A stretch of 64,000 nucleotides of DNA from Pseudonocardia sp. HH130630-07 (GCF_001698125.1 NZ_CP013854.1:4278001-4342000); one strand, 5' to 3'. Shown: positions 54,633 to 64,000, counted from the first letter of the stretch. Made by a program: numbers and translations. The notes: a model not told the origin generated them from the letters alone.

Positions 54633-55801
54633 CGGCCGGACCGGGCCCGGCCGCCGCCGGCGCACCGGTGTCCGAGGAGATCCGGCGGGCCAGGGTCTAC
54701 CTGTCGCGGGCGGTGGAACCGCCGAACCGGCATCTCGTCGCTCTCGTCGACCGGTACGGTCCGGTCGAGGCGGCGGACCGGCTGCGCCGCGGCACCGTCC
54801 CGGACGCGCTGCTGCGCGCCGCCGCCGCCCGCCGGAGGATCGACCTGGTCGACGCCGATCTCGACGCCGCAGCGGGTGCCGGGGCGCGGTTGCTGGTCCC
54901 GGAGGACCCGCTCTGGCCCGCCTGGCCGTTCGCGGCGTTCGCCGGTTGCCGGCGCCCGGACCTGGTGCCGCCGGTGGCGTTGTGGGTCCGCGGCGCGGCG
55001 GACCCGGCGGTGCTCGTCGCCCGGTCGGTGACGATCGTCGGCGCGCGGGCGGCCACCCGGTACGGGCTGCACGCCGCGGCCGACTTCGCGACGACCCTGG
55101 CCCGGCACGGGATCGTCGTGTTCTCCGGGGCCGCGTTCGGCGTCGACGCGGCCGCCCACCGCGGTGCGCTGGCGGGTGGCGGACCGACAGTGGCCGTGCT
55201 CGCCTGCGGGCCGGACCGGACCTACCCGGCCGCGCACGAGGCCCTCATCGGCCGGATCGCCGAGGAGGGGCTCGTCCTCACCGAGTACCCGCCGGGGACG
55301 CGGCCGGGCCGGCTGCGCTTCCTGGTCCGCAACCGGCTGCTCGCGGCGCTCGGCACGGGGTGCCTGGTGGTGGAGGCCGGGGCGCGCAGCGGTACGCAGC
55401 GCACCGCCTCGGACGCGACGGCCCTGCGTCGGCCGGTGATGGCGGTCCCCGGTCCGGTCACCTCGGCGCTGTCGGTCGGCTGCCACGAGCTCGTCCGGGG
55501 TGGGCAGGCCGTGCTCGTGGGCCGGCCCGAGGACGCCCTGGAGATCGTCGGGCGGTTCGGTGCCGATCTCACACCACCGCTCGTCACCGAGCGCCGCCCG
55601 ACCGACGGCCTCGCCGCACCCACCCTCGCGGTGCACGACGCGCTGCCGGCCCGTTCCGCATGGCCGCCGTCGCGGATCGGGGAGGCCTCCGGCGTCGAGC
55701 CCGACGGGGTGCGCGCCGCGCTGACCGAACTGGAGCAACGCGGGCTCGTCGAGTACCACCAGGGGCTCTGGCAGCGCCCGGCCCGTCGTGACCGCTGCTG
55801 A
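54629..55801 (+). CDS. dprA: DNA-processing protein DprA
   Basis: 390 residues. Rossmann-like DprA core: TIVGARAATRYGLHAAADF, VFSGAAFGVDAAAHRGAL, VAVLACGPDRTYPAAHE, YPPGTRPGRLRFLVRNRLLAAL (seen as PGRLRFLVRNRLLAAL) and VEAGARSGTQRTASDA. C-terminal winged helix (SRIGEASGVEPDGVRAALTE). Loads RecA on single-stranded DNA. ATG overlaps the comM stop. Confidence 0.95.
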   Translation: MTAGPGPAAAGAPVSEEIRRARVYLSRAVEPPNRHLVALVDRYGPVEAADRLRRGTVPDALLRAAAARRRIDLVDADLDAAAGAGARLLVPEDPLWPAWPFAAFAGCRRPDLVPPVALWVRGAADPAVLVARSVTIVGARAATRYGLHAAADFATTLARHGIVVFSGAAFGVDAAAHRGALAGGGPTVAVLACGPDRTYPAAHEALIGRIAEEGLVLTEYPPGTRPGRLRFLVRNRLLAALGTGCLVVEAGARSGTQRTASDATALRRPVMAVPGPVTSALSVGCHELVRGGQAVLVGRPEDALEIVGRFGADLTPPLVTERRPTDGLAAPTLAVHDALPARSAWPPSRIGEASGVEPDGVRAALTELEQRGLVEYHQGLWQRPARRDRC

Positions 55802-55810
55802 ACCGGGATC

Positions 55811-56209
55811 TCAGGGGCGGGGCATCTGCGGGGCGTCCGGATGGTCCACCAGGTCCCGGTCCTCGCGGCTGATCCGCTCGCGGCCCCAGTCGCCGAGCGG
55901 TGCGAGCGCGAGGTTGAGGGAGCGTCCGTGTTCGGTGAGGGAGTACTCGACCCGTGGCGGCACCTCGGCGTACACCCGGCGGTGCACGAGCCCGTCCTGC
56001 TCCATCTCACGCAGGTGCTGGGTCAGCATCTTCTCGCTCACGCCGGGCAGGCCCCGGCGCAGCTCGGCGAAACGCCGCGTGCCGTGCTCGTCGAGCTCCC
56101 AGAGGATGAGCCCCTTCCACTTGCCGCTGACCACGTCCAGCGCCGCGTCGATGCCGCAGATGTACGGCCCGCACCTGTCCGATCTCGCCATGCCCGGCTC
56201 CATACCCAC
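55811..56209 (-). CDS. HxlR-family regulator
   Basis: 132 residues. HxlR winged helix: CGIDAALDVVSGKWKGLILW, RRFAELRRGLPGVSEKMLTQ and RREMEQDGLV-like LREMEQDGLVHRRVYAEVP. Divergently transcribed from the two imine-reductase-like genes with a 100-bp intergenic region that contains an inverted repeat. Many HxlR members sense electrophiles or redox stress. Confidence 0.92.
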   Translation of the reverse strand: MGMEPGMARSDRCGPYICGIDAALDVVSGKWKGLILWELDEHGTRRFAELRRGLPGVSEKMLTQHLREMEQDGLVHRRVYAEVPPRVEYSLTEHGRSLNLALAPLGDWGRERISREDRDLVDHPDAPQMPRP

Positions 56210-56215
56210 CAGAAG

Positions 56216-56246
56216 GTAAGTACCCCAGCTTTTAGTGGGTACTTAC
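56216..56246. promoter_or_regulatory. HxlR operator, inverted repeat
   Basis: GTAAGTACCC (56216-56225) and its perfect complement GGGTACTTAC (56237-56246) with 11 bases between. Located 7 bp upstream of the HxlR start, so it is likely to control both directions. GTAC-type half-sites are typical of HxlR/MarR-like proteins. Confidence 0.75.
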
Positions 56247-56309
56247 GAATCCTTCGCAACAGGCCAAGCATGGGAGAACACACCGGTCGAGACAAGGAGA
56301 GCAGAACCC

Positions 56310-57200
56310 ATGACAGGAACGGATCCGTCCGTCACCGTTCTCGGGCTGGGGGCGATGGGACGTGTGCTCGCGCAGACCCTGGTCGCCCGGGGCCGGCCGG
56401 TCACGGTGTGGAACCGCACGCCCGGTCGCGCGGCCACCCTCGTCGACGCCGGCGCGACCGCGGCGGCGACGGTACGGGAGGCGGTGGCCGCCGGCGGGCC
56501 GGTGGTCGTCTGCCTCCTCGACCACGCGTCGGTCCGCGAGACGCTGGAGCCCGTCGCGGACGCGCTGCACGGCCGCACGATCATCGACCTCACGACCACC
56601 ACGCCCGGCGAGGCACGGGAACTGGCGTCGCTCGCCGTGGCATGGGGGGCGATCCACCTGGACGGGGCGATCATGGCCACGCCGCCGATGATCGGCCACG
56701 CCGGTGCGCAGATCCTCTACAGCGGTCCGCGCGCGGCGTTCGAGGCCCACCGGGAGTGGCTCGACGTCTGGGCGGAGAGCCGCTGGGAGTCCGAGGACGC
56801 GGGCCGGGCGTCGCTGCTCGATCTCGCGATCCTCGGGGCCATGTACCCGATGTTCGCCGGGTTCCTGCAGGGTGCCGCGATGGTCCGGTCGGCGGGCCTG
56901 GACGTCGAGGGGTTCGCCGCGCGGGCCGCTCCGTTCCTGGCCGCGATGACCGGTTCCTTCGGGGCCACCGCGGCGGTGCTCGACAGCGGGGACTTCTCCG
57001 GCCCGGCCCAGAGCCTGAACTGGACGAGCACCGCACTGGACACGATCACCCGCGCCGCGCGCGAACAGGGCGTCGACCCCGCACCCGTGGAGATGGTGCG
57101 GCGGCTCGTCCGCGACCAGATCGACGCCGGCCACGGTGATGACGGCCTCGACCGCGCCGTCGACGCACTGCAGACCCACTCGGAGAGGACCCCGGCATGA
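56310..57200 (+). CDS. NADPH-dependent imine-reductase-like protein 1
   Basis: 296 residues. Rossmann domain VTVLGLGAMGRVLAQTL and VTVWNRTPGRAATLV, then LDGAIMATPPMIGHAGAQIL, YSGPRAAFEAHREWLDVW and a helical C-terminal domain with GAMYPMFAGFLQGAAMV and IDAGHGDDGLDRAV. These are the hallmarks of the 6-phosphogluconate/beta-hydroxyacid-dehydrogenase superfamily branch containing imine reductases and reductive aminases. Physiological substrate unknown. The stop overlaps the next ATG. Confidence 0.88.
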   Translation: MTGTDPSVTVLGLGAMGRVLAQTLVARGRPVTVWNRTPGRAATLVDAGATAAATVREAVAAGGPVVVCLLDHASVRETLEPVADALHGRTIIDLTTTTPGEARELASLAVAWGAIHLDGAIMATPPMIGHAGAQILYSGPRAAFEAHREWLDVWAESRWESEDAGRASLLDLAILGAMYPMFAGFLQGAAMVRSAGLDVEGFAARAAPFLAAMTGSFGATAAVLDSGDFSGPAQSLNWTSTALDTITRAAREQGVDPAPVEMVRRLVRDQIDAGHGDDGLDRAVDALQTHSERTPA

Positions 57201-58090
57201 CCACCGCACCCGACCCGGCGACGCCGGTGACCCTGATCGGTCTCGGTCCGATGGGCCGGGCCATGACCCGCAGCCTGCTCGCCGCCGGACACCCGGTGAC
57301 CGTGTGGAACCGGACCGCCTCCCGCGCCGACGGGGTCGTCGCCGACGGCGCGGTCCGCGCCGCGAGCGTGGCGGCGGCGGTGCGGGCGAGCCCGCTGGTC
57401 GTCCTCAGCCTCACCGACTACGCCGCCATGGACGACGTCCTGGGTGACCTCGGCACGGAGCTGCGCGACCGGACGATCGTCAACCTCAGCTCGGAGGGGC
57501 CGGCCCGTACCCGCGAGGCGGCGGACGAGATGCGCGCGCACGGGGCACGGTTCGTCGTCGGTGGGGTGATGGTGCCGCCGCCGATGGTGGGGACCGCGGC
57601 CGCCTCGGTGTTCTACAGCGGCGACGAGGCTGCGTTCGCGCAGTACGCCGACGTGCTCGGCCACATCGGCGAGCCGCGCTACCTCGGTACCGACCCGGCT
57701 CGGGCGCAGCTGATGTACCAGGCGCACCTCGATGTCTTCCTCACCGGGCTCTCCGGGCTCGCGCACGCCACGGCGCTGCTCGGCCGCGCCGGGTTCCCGG
57801 CGAGCGAGGTGATGCCGGGACTGCTGGGGATGCTGGCGGCGACCCCGGACATGGTGGCCGACGGGGAGCCGCTGTGGGCCCAGATCGACCGGCGCGAGTA
57901 CGCCGTGGAACTGAGCTCGGCGACCATGATGGGCGCCTCGGCCGACCACATCGTGCTCGCCAGCGAGGAGCTGGGGGTCGATCTGACCCTGCCCCGGGCG
58001 GTGCAGGGTCACTACCGGCGCGCGATCGAGGACGGTCACGGGGCCGAGGGCTGGGCGAGCATCGTCGAGGGCATCCGCGCCCCGCACTGA
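57197..58090 (+). CDS. NADPH-dependent imine-reductase-like protein 2
   Basis: 297 residues, a paralogue of the preceding gene: VTLIGLGPMGRAMTRSL, VTVWNRTASRADGVV, GGVMVPPPMVGTAAASVF, YSGDEAAFAQYADVLGHI and a different C-terminal half (MYQAHLDVFLTGLSGLAHA). Sequence identity by eye is moderate, so the duplication is not recent. Overlapping start and stop and the common operator suggest a two-gene operon repressed by HxlR. Confidence 0.88.
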   Translation: MTTAPDPATPVTLIGLGPMGRAMTRSLLAAGHPVTVWNRTASRADGVVADGAVRAASVAAAVRASPLVVLSLTDYAAMDDVLGDLGTELRDRTIVNLSSEGPARTREAADEMRAHGARFVVGGVMVPPPMVGTAAASVFYSGDEAAFAQYADVLGHIGEPRYLGTDPARAQLMYQAHLDVFLTGLSGLAHATALLGRAGFPASEVMPGLLGMLAATPDMVADGEPLWAQIDRREYAVELSSATMMGASADHIVLASEELGVDLTLPRAVQGHYRRAIEDGHGAEGWASIVEGIRAPH

Positions 58091-58222
58091 CAGTCCCGTC
58101 TCGAGGGCGCCGGGCTCCCCGCCGCGTGCCGCGGGCTCCTGCGCCCGGCGGGACCCGGGCGGAGGGTCCGCCGCGCCGCGGCGGTCCTTGACCGGGGGCC
58201 GCCGTCGGCGCACCGTCCGGAC

Positions 58223-59155
58223 ATGCCGAGCAGCCAGCCCGCCGCCGACCGTCCCGCCCTCGCCGGTGACGTGGGCGCGGCGCTGGAGGCGTTCACCGAG
58301 CACCTCCGCTACGAGCGCGGCCGGTCCCCGCACACGGTGCGGGCCTACCGCTCCGACCTGACCGACCTGCTCCGCGGCCTGGCGGGACTGGCCGATCTCG
58401 ATCTCGACCACCTGCGGCGCCGGCTGGCGGCGACGCACGACGCCGGTGCCGGGCGGGCGACGGTCGCCCGGCGGACCGCTGCCGCGCGCACCTTCTGCGC
58501 GTGGGCGGTCCGCACCGGCCGGATCGCCGCCGACCCGGCGGCCCGGCTCGGCTCGCCGCGGGCGGCGGCCGAGCTGCCGGAGATCCCGGCCGTGGGGGAG
58601 GCCACCGCCGTCCTCGACGCGGCGATCTCCGGCGCGACCGAGGACGATCCCGAGGCGCTGCGCGACCTCGTCGTCCTGGAGCTGTTGTACGGCACGGGGA
58701 TCCGCGTCGCGGAGCTGTGCGGGCTCGATCTCGGCCGGGTCGACGAGCCCGGCCGGACGCTGCGCGTCCGGGGCAAGGGGGACCGGGAGCGGACGGTGGT
58801 CTTCGGCGTCCCCGCCGGCCGGGCCCTGCGCCGCTGGCTGGAGCGGGGCAGGCCGGTGCTCGCCCAGCCCTCCTCGCCGCCCGCGCTGCTGCTCGGTGTC
58901 CGGGGCGGGCGTCTCGATCCGCGGGTCGCTCGTACCGTGGTGCACCGCGCGATGCGCGCGGTACCCGGGGTCACCGACGTCGGGCCGCACGGACTCCGGC
59001 ACGCCGCGGCCACCCACCTCCTCGAGGGTGGCGCCGACCTCCGTTACGTACAGGAGTTGCTCGGTCACGCTACGCTGTCAACGACACAGCTCTACACACA
59101 CGTGACCGTTGATCGGTTGAAGGTGGTTCATGACCAGGCCCACCCTCGGGCGTGA
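58223..59155 (+). CDS. xerC: Tyrosine recombinase XerC
   Basis: 310 residues. N-terminal SAM-like DNA-binding domain ([20 protein letters not shown]) and catalytic domain: first Arg in [16 protein letters not shown], Lys in [33 protein letters not shown] (His-x2-Arg), [16 protein letters not shown] with final His and Tyr nucleophile. Resolves chromosome dimers at dif. Its position between dprA and whiG/rpsB is standard. Confidence 0.95.
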   Translation: MPSSQPAADRPALAGDVGAALEAFTEHLRYERGRSPHTVRAYRSDLTDLLRGLAGLADLDLDHLRRRLAATHDAGAGRATVARRTAAARTFCAWAVRTGRIAADPAARLGSPRAAAELPEIPAVGEATAVLDAAISGATEDDPEALRDLVVLELLYGTGIRVAELCGLDLGRVDEPGRTLRVRGKGDRERTVVFGVPAGRALRRWLERGRPVLAQPSSPPALLLGVRGGRLDPRVARTVVHRAMRAVPGVTDVGPHGLRHAAATHLLEGGADLRYVQELLGHATLSTTQLYTHVTVDRLKVVHDQAHPRA

Positions 59156-60320
59156 GGCGTCGATCCCGACGGCTCACCGGCCCGGTCGCTTCGCCGCCGT
59201 CCTCGCCTCGGCGCTGGACCGGGGCGTCCCCGGCTCGCTGCCGGCCGACGTTCCGCTGACGGTCACCGAGGAGCCGGTGACGGCGCTGCCCGCGACACCG
59301 GAGCCGGGGCCGATGCCGGCACCGGCACCGGCGTTCGCCCCGCGGTCGGTGCCGCGGGCGGCTCCGGCGTTCGCACCGCAGCCGGCCCCGGGACCACAGC
59401 CGGCCCCGCGGCCGGCCTCGTCGCCGGCGGTCCGCGTCCGGGCGGTGCCCACGACCACCGAGCCGTGCGATCCGCGGTCGCCGGCGGGCCGCGTCCGCAA
59501 CGGCCGGATGGCGCTGATCGCTCCGCCGGAGCCGGGCCCGGTGCCGGCACCGGTCGGAGCCGGGGACCGGCTGGCCCGGACCGTGGAGAGCGACGCCCTG
59601 CCGCTGTGGCGGGTCTATCTCGCGCGGCGCGATCCGGAGGCCCGGCGCCGGCTCGTGGAACACCACACGCCGCTCGTGCGCGGGGTCGGGGCGAAGCTCG
59701 CCGTCCGCCTGCCCCCGTCGGTCGAGCTGGCGGACCTGGTGCAGTCCGGCACGTTCGGTCTCATGGAGGCGATCGACCGGTTCGACCCGGCCCGCGGAGC
59801 GCGCTTCGAGGGCTACGCCGGCCGGCGGATCCACGGTGCGATGCTCGACGAGCTGCGCGCGCAGGACTGGGTCCCGCGCACCGTCCGCTCCCGCATCCGG
59901 GAGGTCGAACGGGCCCGGGAGGCCGTGCAGACCCGGACCGGCCGGCCGGCGTCGGAGCGGGAACTGGCGCGCGAGCTGGGCGTGGGGCTGCGTGATCTCC
60001 GGCAGGCCGGGCGGCCGATGCACCTCGTCAGCACCGACGACCCGGGCGCCGTCGCCGCGGCCGGGCCGGCCGTCCTGGCCGACGACGACGCGGACCCCGT
60101 CCTGACCGCCGTCCGCCGGGAGACCGGCGACGAGCTGCGGGCCGCCATCGCGCAGCTCGGTGAGCGTGACCGCACGGTCCTGCGGCTGTACTACCTGGAG
60201 GACCGCACGCTCGCCGAGATCGGTGTCCTGCTGGGGGTGACCGAGTCGCGGGTGTGCCAGCTGCACTCCCGGATGATCTCGCGCCTGCGGCTGCGCCTGG
60301 AACCGGCGCTCGCCGGCTGA
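59130..60320 (+). CDS. whiG: WhiG/FliA-type sigma factor
   Basis: 396 residues, overlapping xerC by 26 bp. The first about 145 residues are a Pro/Ala-rich extension. Sigma regions 2-3: [42 protein letters not shown] and [21 protein letters not shown]; sigma 4: [20 protein letters not shown] and [21 protein letters not shown]. FliA/WhiG-type motifs ([14 protein letters not shown]-like). In Streptomyces WhiG starts sporulation of aerial hyphae. An internal start (about 59505) would give the usual shorter protein. Confidence 0.9.
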   Translation: MTRPTLGREASIPTAHRPGRFAAVLASALDRGVPGSLPADVPLTVTEEPVTALPATPEPGPMPAPAPAFAPRSVPRAAPAFAPQPAPGPQPAPRPASSPAVRVRAVPTTTEPCDPRSPAGRVRNGRMALIAPPEPGPVPAPVGAGDRLARTVESDALPLWRVYLARRDPEARRRLVEHHTPLVRGVGAKLAVRLPPSVELADLVQSGTFGLMEAIDRFDPARGARFEGYAGRRIHGAMLDELRAQDWVPRTVRSRIREVERAREAVQTRTGRPASERELARELGVGLRDLRQAGRPMHLVSTDDPGAVAAAGPAVLADDDADPVLTAVRRETGDELRAAIAQLGERDRTVLRLYYLEDRTLAEIGVLLGVTESRVCQLHSRMISRLRLRLEPALAG

Positions 60321-60461
60321 GCGTGCAGGACCGGCCGGGTCCGGACGTGCCGGCTCCTGGCCGGACACGCCGGTGCACGCGGCGCCCCTCCCGGGGGCCC
60401 GCGGGCGGTGGACCCGGCGACAGGTTGCGAATTCCGCGCACGGCGGACCACGATCACGTCG

Positions 60462-61571
60462 ATGACCCGACATCCGGGCGGGTGGCGCCCGGCGTTGCCG
60501 GGGATGCTCGTCGCGCTCCTCGTGCTGCTCACGTCGTCGTGCGCGGCCGGGCCGGATCCCTGCCACGTCGCCGCCGCGGACGTCGGGACCGCCTCCGGCT
60601 GGGTCGGGTACGCCGCGCGGCACCCCGACGACGTCGCGTTCGTCTTCGACGACGGCCGCGGCACCCGGGTCGAGCACCGGGCCGACGAGGTCCAGCCGTT
60701 CGCCTCGTCGATCAAGGTCCTCAACCTCGTCCCCTACACCCGCGAGGTGGCGCTCGGCCGGGTCCGGGCGGACGAGCCGGTCCGGCTCGGGGACTGGGAG
60801 CGCTGGTCGTCGGCGGGCAGCGAGGAGTCCCATGCGGCGGCGCTCGACGCGCTCGGTATCTCGCGCACCGGGATGCGGGCGAGCGACCAGGGCGCGACGG
60901 TGCCGATCGACCGGGTCGCGGACGCCATGAACACGTTCAGCGACAACGCCGCGCCCGACTTCCTCCGGGCCCGGCTCGGCGACCGGGCCCTCGTCGACGC
61001 CGCTCGTGACTACGGCTGGGGCGAGGTCGGGGCGCTCCCCACCAACACCGGGTTCCTGATCGGGCAGTTCGTCCCGGAGCTCGTGCCCGCGGGCGCCACC
61101 GCGGACGAGCGCCGGCGCCGGGAGCGGGACGCCGCCCGCCGCTTCGCGTCCGATCCCGCGTTCCGCGCCGACGTCGACACTCGCCCGCTTCCGCCGGGCC
61201 TCGACGTGGACGCGTACAACGGCAGCGGTCCCGGAGGGACGGCCCGGCAGCTGACGGCGTTGTGGCGCGGGATCGGTGAGGGCCGCCTCCCCGGCGCCGC
61301 GCACGCCCGGACGATCACCGAGCGGAGCAGCCGGCCGGGCTTCGTCGGGGTCGGGGCCAAGGGCGGGCTGACCACCGGCGCCGTCGTCAGCCGGGGAACC
61401 GAGCTGCGGCGCGCCGACGGCACGGTCGCCACCGGTGTGCTGCTCGTGCGGCGCATGTCCCGCGCCGGAACCGACCGGGCCGCGGCGACCCCGGGCCTCG
61501 ACGACGTCACCGCCGCGGCTGCCGAGGACCCGCAGGTCGTGCGGCGCTGGAGCTGCGACCTGTTCGGCTGA
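60462..61571 (+). CDS. Lipoprotein serine hydrolase, class A beta-lactamase-like
   Basis: 369 residues. Lipobox LVLLTSSCAAG at the N-terminus (Cys near residue 27). Beta-lactamase/transpeptidase-like fold with SxxK in PFASSIKVLNL, S-D-N motif in TFSDNAAPDFL, and a KTG-equivalent GAKGGLTTG near the C-terminus. Acts outside the membrane on cell-wall or beta-lactam substrate; true beta-lactamase activity is not established. ATG at 60462 chosen because the signal peptide begins there. Confidence 0.87.
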   Translation: MTRHPGGWRPALPGMLVALLVLLTSSCAAGPDPCHVAAADVGTASGWVGYAARHPDDVAFVFDDGRGTRVEHRADEVQPFASSIKVLNLVPYTREVALGRVRADEPVRLGDWERWSSAGSEESHAAALDALGISRTGMRASDQGATVPIDRVADAMNTFSDNAAPDFLRARLGDRALVDAARDYGWGEVGALPTNTGFLIGQFVPELVPAGATADERRRRERDAARRFASDPAFRADVDTRPLPPGLDVDAYNGSGPGGTARQLTALWRGIGEGRLPGAAHARTITERSSRPGFVGVGAKGGLTTGAVVSRGTELRRADGTVATGVLLVRRMSRAGTDRAAATPGLDDVTAAAAEDPQVVRRWSCDLFG

Positions 61572-61588
61572 CCCGGCGCCGGTGCGTG

Positions 61589-62329
61589 TCACGGGGGCCC
61601 GTCGGCGCCCCAGGGGAGCAGCCGCAGCCGGGCCGGTCGCAGCAGGACGAGCGGGTCGAGATGGTCGAGGCGGTCCCGGCGGACCCCCCAGTGCAGGCAG
61701 GCCGCCACCGGGCACCCCGCGTGCCCGGGCTCCAGCACCCCCAGCGGATCCCCGGCGCCGACCGTCGCGCCGGCCGTGACGACCGCGGAGACCGGTTCGT
61801 AGGTGCTGCGCAGGCCGTCGGCGTGATCGACCGAGACGACGCCGCGACCGGCGACGCGGCCCGCGAACGCGATCACCCCGGTGCGCGCGGCGAGCACCGC
61901 CTGGCCCGGCGCCCCGGCCAGGTCGGCGCCACGATGTCCGCGGCCGTAGGCGAACGTCGGCCGGCGGAAGGGCTCGGTGACGGCGGGCGCCGGGAGCAGT
62001 GGCCACGAGTACTGCGCCCCGGGTGCCGGGATCCCGGCACCCGGAGGCCGCGCCGGCGCCGGGGGCCGCGGCGCCGGGGGAGGTGCCCGGTCCGCGGTAC
62101 CCGGTGCGTCCCCGGCCGGCGGCGCGCCGACGGGCGGCGGGCCGGTGGGCGGATCCGCGCGCCCCGTACCGGGCGCGAGTACCGCGAGGACGGTCACGAG
62201 CACGGCGGCCAGCACGGCGCCGAGGACGGCGCCGTCGCGCGCCCGCCGCCGCCACCACGCACCCCGGGACCCGCTGCCCGGCCCGGCACCCGGTGCTCCC
62301 GGCGTCGCCGGGAGGAGGATCGTCGTCAC
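61589..62329 (-). CDS. M23-family (LytM-like) metallopeptidase
   Basis: 246 residues from GTG 62329. One transmembrane/signal segment (DGAVLGAVLAAVLVTVLAVL), a Pro-rich linker, then a LytM domain: YSWPLLPAPAVTEPFRRP, GRGHRGADLAGAPGQAVLAA with the metal His-Asp, AFAGRVAGRGVVSVDHADGL and CLHWGVRRDRLDHLDPL with the His-x-His-type ligand. Probably hydrolyses peptidoglycan peptides or acts as an envelope regulator. Convergent with the lipoprotein gene, divergent from rpsB. Confidence 0.9.
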   Translation of the reverse strand: MTTILLPATPGAPGAGPGSGSRGAWWRRRARDGAVLGAVLAAVLVTVLAVLAPGTGRADPPTGPPPVGAPPAGDAPGTADRAPPPAPRPPAPARPPGAGIPAPGAQYSWPLLPAPAVTEPFRRPTFAYGRGHRGADLAGAPGQAVLAARTGVIAFAGRVAGRGVVSVDHADGLRSTYEPVSAVVTAGATVGAGDPLGVLEPGHAGCPVAACLHWGVRRDRLDHLDPLVLLRPARLRLLPWGADGPP

Positions 62330-62707
62330 CGGTCCAGCCTGCGCCGCCCGGGCCCGGCCGGTGGGATCGTCTCCCCGGCTGTGGACGTACCCGCCGGTTG
62401 TGGACGGCCGGGCCCGTCGGCGGGCTCCGCTGCAGTCGCCCCGGAGGGCCCGGCGTACACTCGTTCCCGCACCACGTCCGTTCGTGGTGACTTCGCGCGC
62501 CCGCCTGCCCACGCGCCGTCCCCTCCGGGGTGCGGCGCCGGGACCGGAGGCCGGGCGGTCCCGGCGATCCCGTCGTCACAGCACCACCGACGCGGGAGCG
62601 CAGGGTCCGGCCCCGTGACGAGCGCCAGGGCGGTCCACCACCGGTGGTCCCGCAGAACCGCACGCGCGGCCTCACCGCCGCGCCGACACGAGAGGTGAAC
62701 GCAGGCC
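62330..62707. other. Divergent promoter region upstream of rpsB
   Basis: No gene supported in 378 bp. A TACACT -10-like hexamer at 62456-62461 is the only promoter-like element noticed; it would give a leader of roughly 240 nt before rpsB. An AGGTGAACGCAGGCC site precedes the rpsB ATG. Confidence 0.4.
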
Positions 62708-63601
62708 ATGGCCGTCGTCACCATGAAGCAGCTGCTCGACAGCGGCGTGCACTTCGGGCACCAGACCCGTCGCTGGAACCCGAAGATGAAGCGCTACATC
62801 CTCACCGAGCGCAACGGCATCTACATCATCGACCTGCAGCAGACGCTGTCCTACATCGACCGGGCCTACGAGTTCGTGCGCGAGACCGTCGCGCACGGCG
62901 GCACGATCATGTTCGTCGGCACCAAGAAGCAGGCGCAGGAGGCCATCGCCGAGGAGGCGAGCCGGGTCAACATGCCGTACGTCAACCAGCGCTGGCTGGG
63001 CGGCATGCTCACCAACTTCCAGACCGTGCACCGTCGCCTGCAGCGCCTCAAGGAGCTCGAGGCGATGGAGGAGACCGGCGGGTTCGAGGGTCGCAACAAG
63101 CGCGAGATCCTCACGCTGACCCGGGAGAAGGACAAGCTCGCGAAGACCCTCGGCGGTATCCGCGACATGTCCCGGGTCCCGTCCGCCATCTGGATCGTGG
63201 ACACCAAGAAGGAGCACATCGCCGTCGGCGAGGCCCGGAAGCTCAACATCCCGGTCGTCTCCATCCTGGACACCAACTGCGACCCGGACGAGGTCGACTT
63301 CCCGATCCCGGGCAACGACGACGCGATCCGGTCCGCCGCGCTGCTGACCAAGGTCGTCGCCAAGGCCGCCGCCGACGGTCTGGTCGCCCGCGGCCAGCGT
63401 CGTGGCGAGGGTGGCGACAGCGGCTCCGGCGAGCAGCCGCTGGCCGAGTGGGAGCAGGACGTGCTGGCCGGCAACGAGGTCGGCTCGGACGGCGCGAGCC
63501 TGTCCGCCGCGGGTAGTGACGGCGCCGCCGCCACCGCCGGTGGCGACGGTTCGGCCGCTGCGGCCGCCCCGGCGTCGACCAGCAACGGCACCCAGAACTG
63601 A
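62708..63601 (+). CDS. rpsB: 30S ribosomal protein S2
   Basis: 297 residues. Conserved S2: [80 protein letters not shown] and [20 protein letters not shown]. The C-terminus carries an Ala/Gly/Ser-rich tail longer than in E. coli. Followed by a hairpin and tsf. Confidence 0.97.
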   Translation: MAVVTMKQLLDSGVHFGHQTRRWNPKMKRYILTERNGIYIIDLQQTLSYIDRAYEFVRETVAHGGTIMFVGTKKQAQEAIAEEASRVNMPYVNQRWLGGMLTNFQTVHRRLQRLKELEAMEETGGFEGRNKREILTLTREKDKLAKTLGGIRDMSRVPSAIWIVDTKKEHIAVGEARKLNIPVVSILDTNCDPDEVDFPIPGNDDAIRSAALLTKVVAKAAADGLVARGQRRGEGGDSGSGEQPLAEWEQDVLAGNEVGSDGASLSAAGSDGAAATAGGDGSAAAAAPASTSNGTQN

Positions 63602-63605
63602 TCTG

Positions 63606-63644
63606 CACGGGGAGGGCCGGCCGCTGCGGTCGGCCCTCCCCGTG
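63606..63644 (+). terminator. Hairpin between rpsB and tsf
   Basis: Perfect 14-bp stem CACGGGGAGGGCCG and its complement with an 11-base loop. Because tsf normally follows rpsB in one operon, it may act as an attenuator or RNA-stability element rather than a full stop. Confidence 0.75.
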
Positions 63645-63691
63645 ACCTGGTGATCCATTCCCGTCACGACCCAGAGGACGAGAGACACCTG

Positions 63692-64000
63692 ATGGCGAAC
63701 TACACCGCCGCCGACGTCAAGCGGCTCCGGGACCTCACCGGCTCCGGAATGATGGACTGCAAGAAGGCCCTGGAGGAGTCCGAGGGCGACTTCGACAAGG
63801 CCGTGGAGCTCCTCCGCATCAAGGGTGCGAAGGACGTGGGCAAGCGCGCCGAGCGCGCCACCGCGAACGGCCTGGTCGTCGCCGAGGGCGGCACCCTGGT
63901 CGAGCTCGACTGCGAGACCGACTTCGTCGCGAAGTCCGAGGACTTCATCGCGCTGGCCGAGCGCATCCTGGCCGCTGCCGTCGAGCAGGCCCCGGCCGAC
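63692..64000 (+). CDS. tsf: Elongation factor Ts, N-terminal part
   Basis: 103 residues visible, running off the window. EF-Ts N-terminus: [40 protein letters not shown] with the UBA fold, and the core start [20 protein letters not shown] containing the TDFV motif that contacts EF-Tu. Exchanges GDP for GTP on EF-Tu. The gene continues beyond 64000. Confidence 0.96.
   Translation, partial: MANYTAADVKRLRDLTGSGMMDCKKALEESEGDFDKAVELLRIKGAKDVGKRAERATANGLVVAEGGTLVELDCETDFVAKSEDFIALAERILAAAVEQAPAD

Noticed and set aside
59130..59510. Separate gene in the N-terminal extension of whiG
   Set aside because: Same reading frame, Pro/Ala-rich, and no stop or ribosome binding site before the sigma domains.

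Overview
The window is high-GC actinomycete chromosome. Gene order (smc-ftsY-amt-glnK-glnD-ffh, then rpsP-khpA-rimM ... trmD-rplS-lepB-rnhB-DUF2469-yraN-comM-dprA-xerC-whiG ... rpsB-tsf), many GTG starts, XRE/DUF397 pairs, a GlnR-type box and a WhiG-type sigma factor point to the Actinomycetia, most likely Pseudonocardiaceae (Pseudonocardia-like). The genus is inference; no rRNA or tRNA gene was seen.

Region 1 (1-29 kb) is accessory. It begins with the tail of a response regulator, a CAP-domain protein and acyP, which often lies next to smc in actinomycetes; here about 28 kb separates acyP (881-1171) from smc (29134). That interval holds an MFS exporter, two DUF397 genes with an XRE regulator, two small Cys-rich proteins, an MBL-fold gene with two operator-like dyads, a tightly overlapping type VII (ESX)-like operon broken by two insertion sequences, and a carboxylic-acid catabolic operon (BKACE, GntR, HpcH/HpaI lyase, CaiB/BaiF CoA-transferase, GntP permease) whose first gene is cut by an IS3 element. 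Next comes a 6-kb near-perfect palindrome (19395-25434) of paired IS5-type and IS110 elements around an IS481 transposase. TetR, SplB-like radical SAM, GNAT and FAD-monooxygenase genes follow.

Region 2 (29-46 kb) is core: smc, a frameshifted small secreted protein, ftsY, an amt-glnK-glnD nitrogen module behind a well-spaced GlnR box, ffh, an amidohydrolase, a CPBP protease, then rpsP-khpA-rimM. The glnK gene is internally deleted: 46 codons, starting and ending like PII but lacking the T-loop and most of the fold, although glnD downstream is full length.

Region 3 (46-64 kb) continues the translation, secretion and DNA-processing block: an autoregulated-looking HTH/Clp-N pair, MgtC, trmD, rplS, a LepB with a very long disordered N-terminus, rnhB, DUF2469, yraN, comM and dprA. 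An HxlR regulator divergent from two tandem imine-reductase-like genes is inserted before xerC, whiG, a lipoprotein serine hydrolase, an M23 peptidase, rpsB and the start of tsf.

Mobile-element boundaries were read from terminal repeats and target duplications: three 940-bp IS5-type copies with CTAG duplications, a 983-bp element with ATT, a 1271-bp IS3 element with CCT, and an approximately 1.4-kb IS256 element without a visible duplication.
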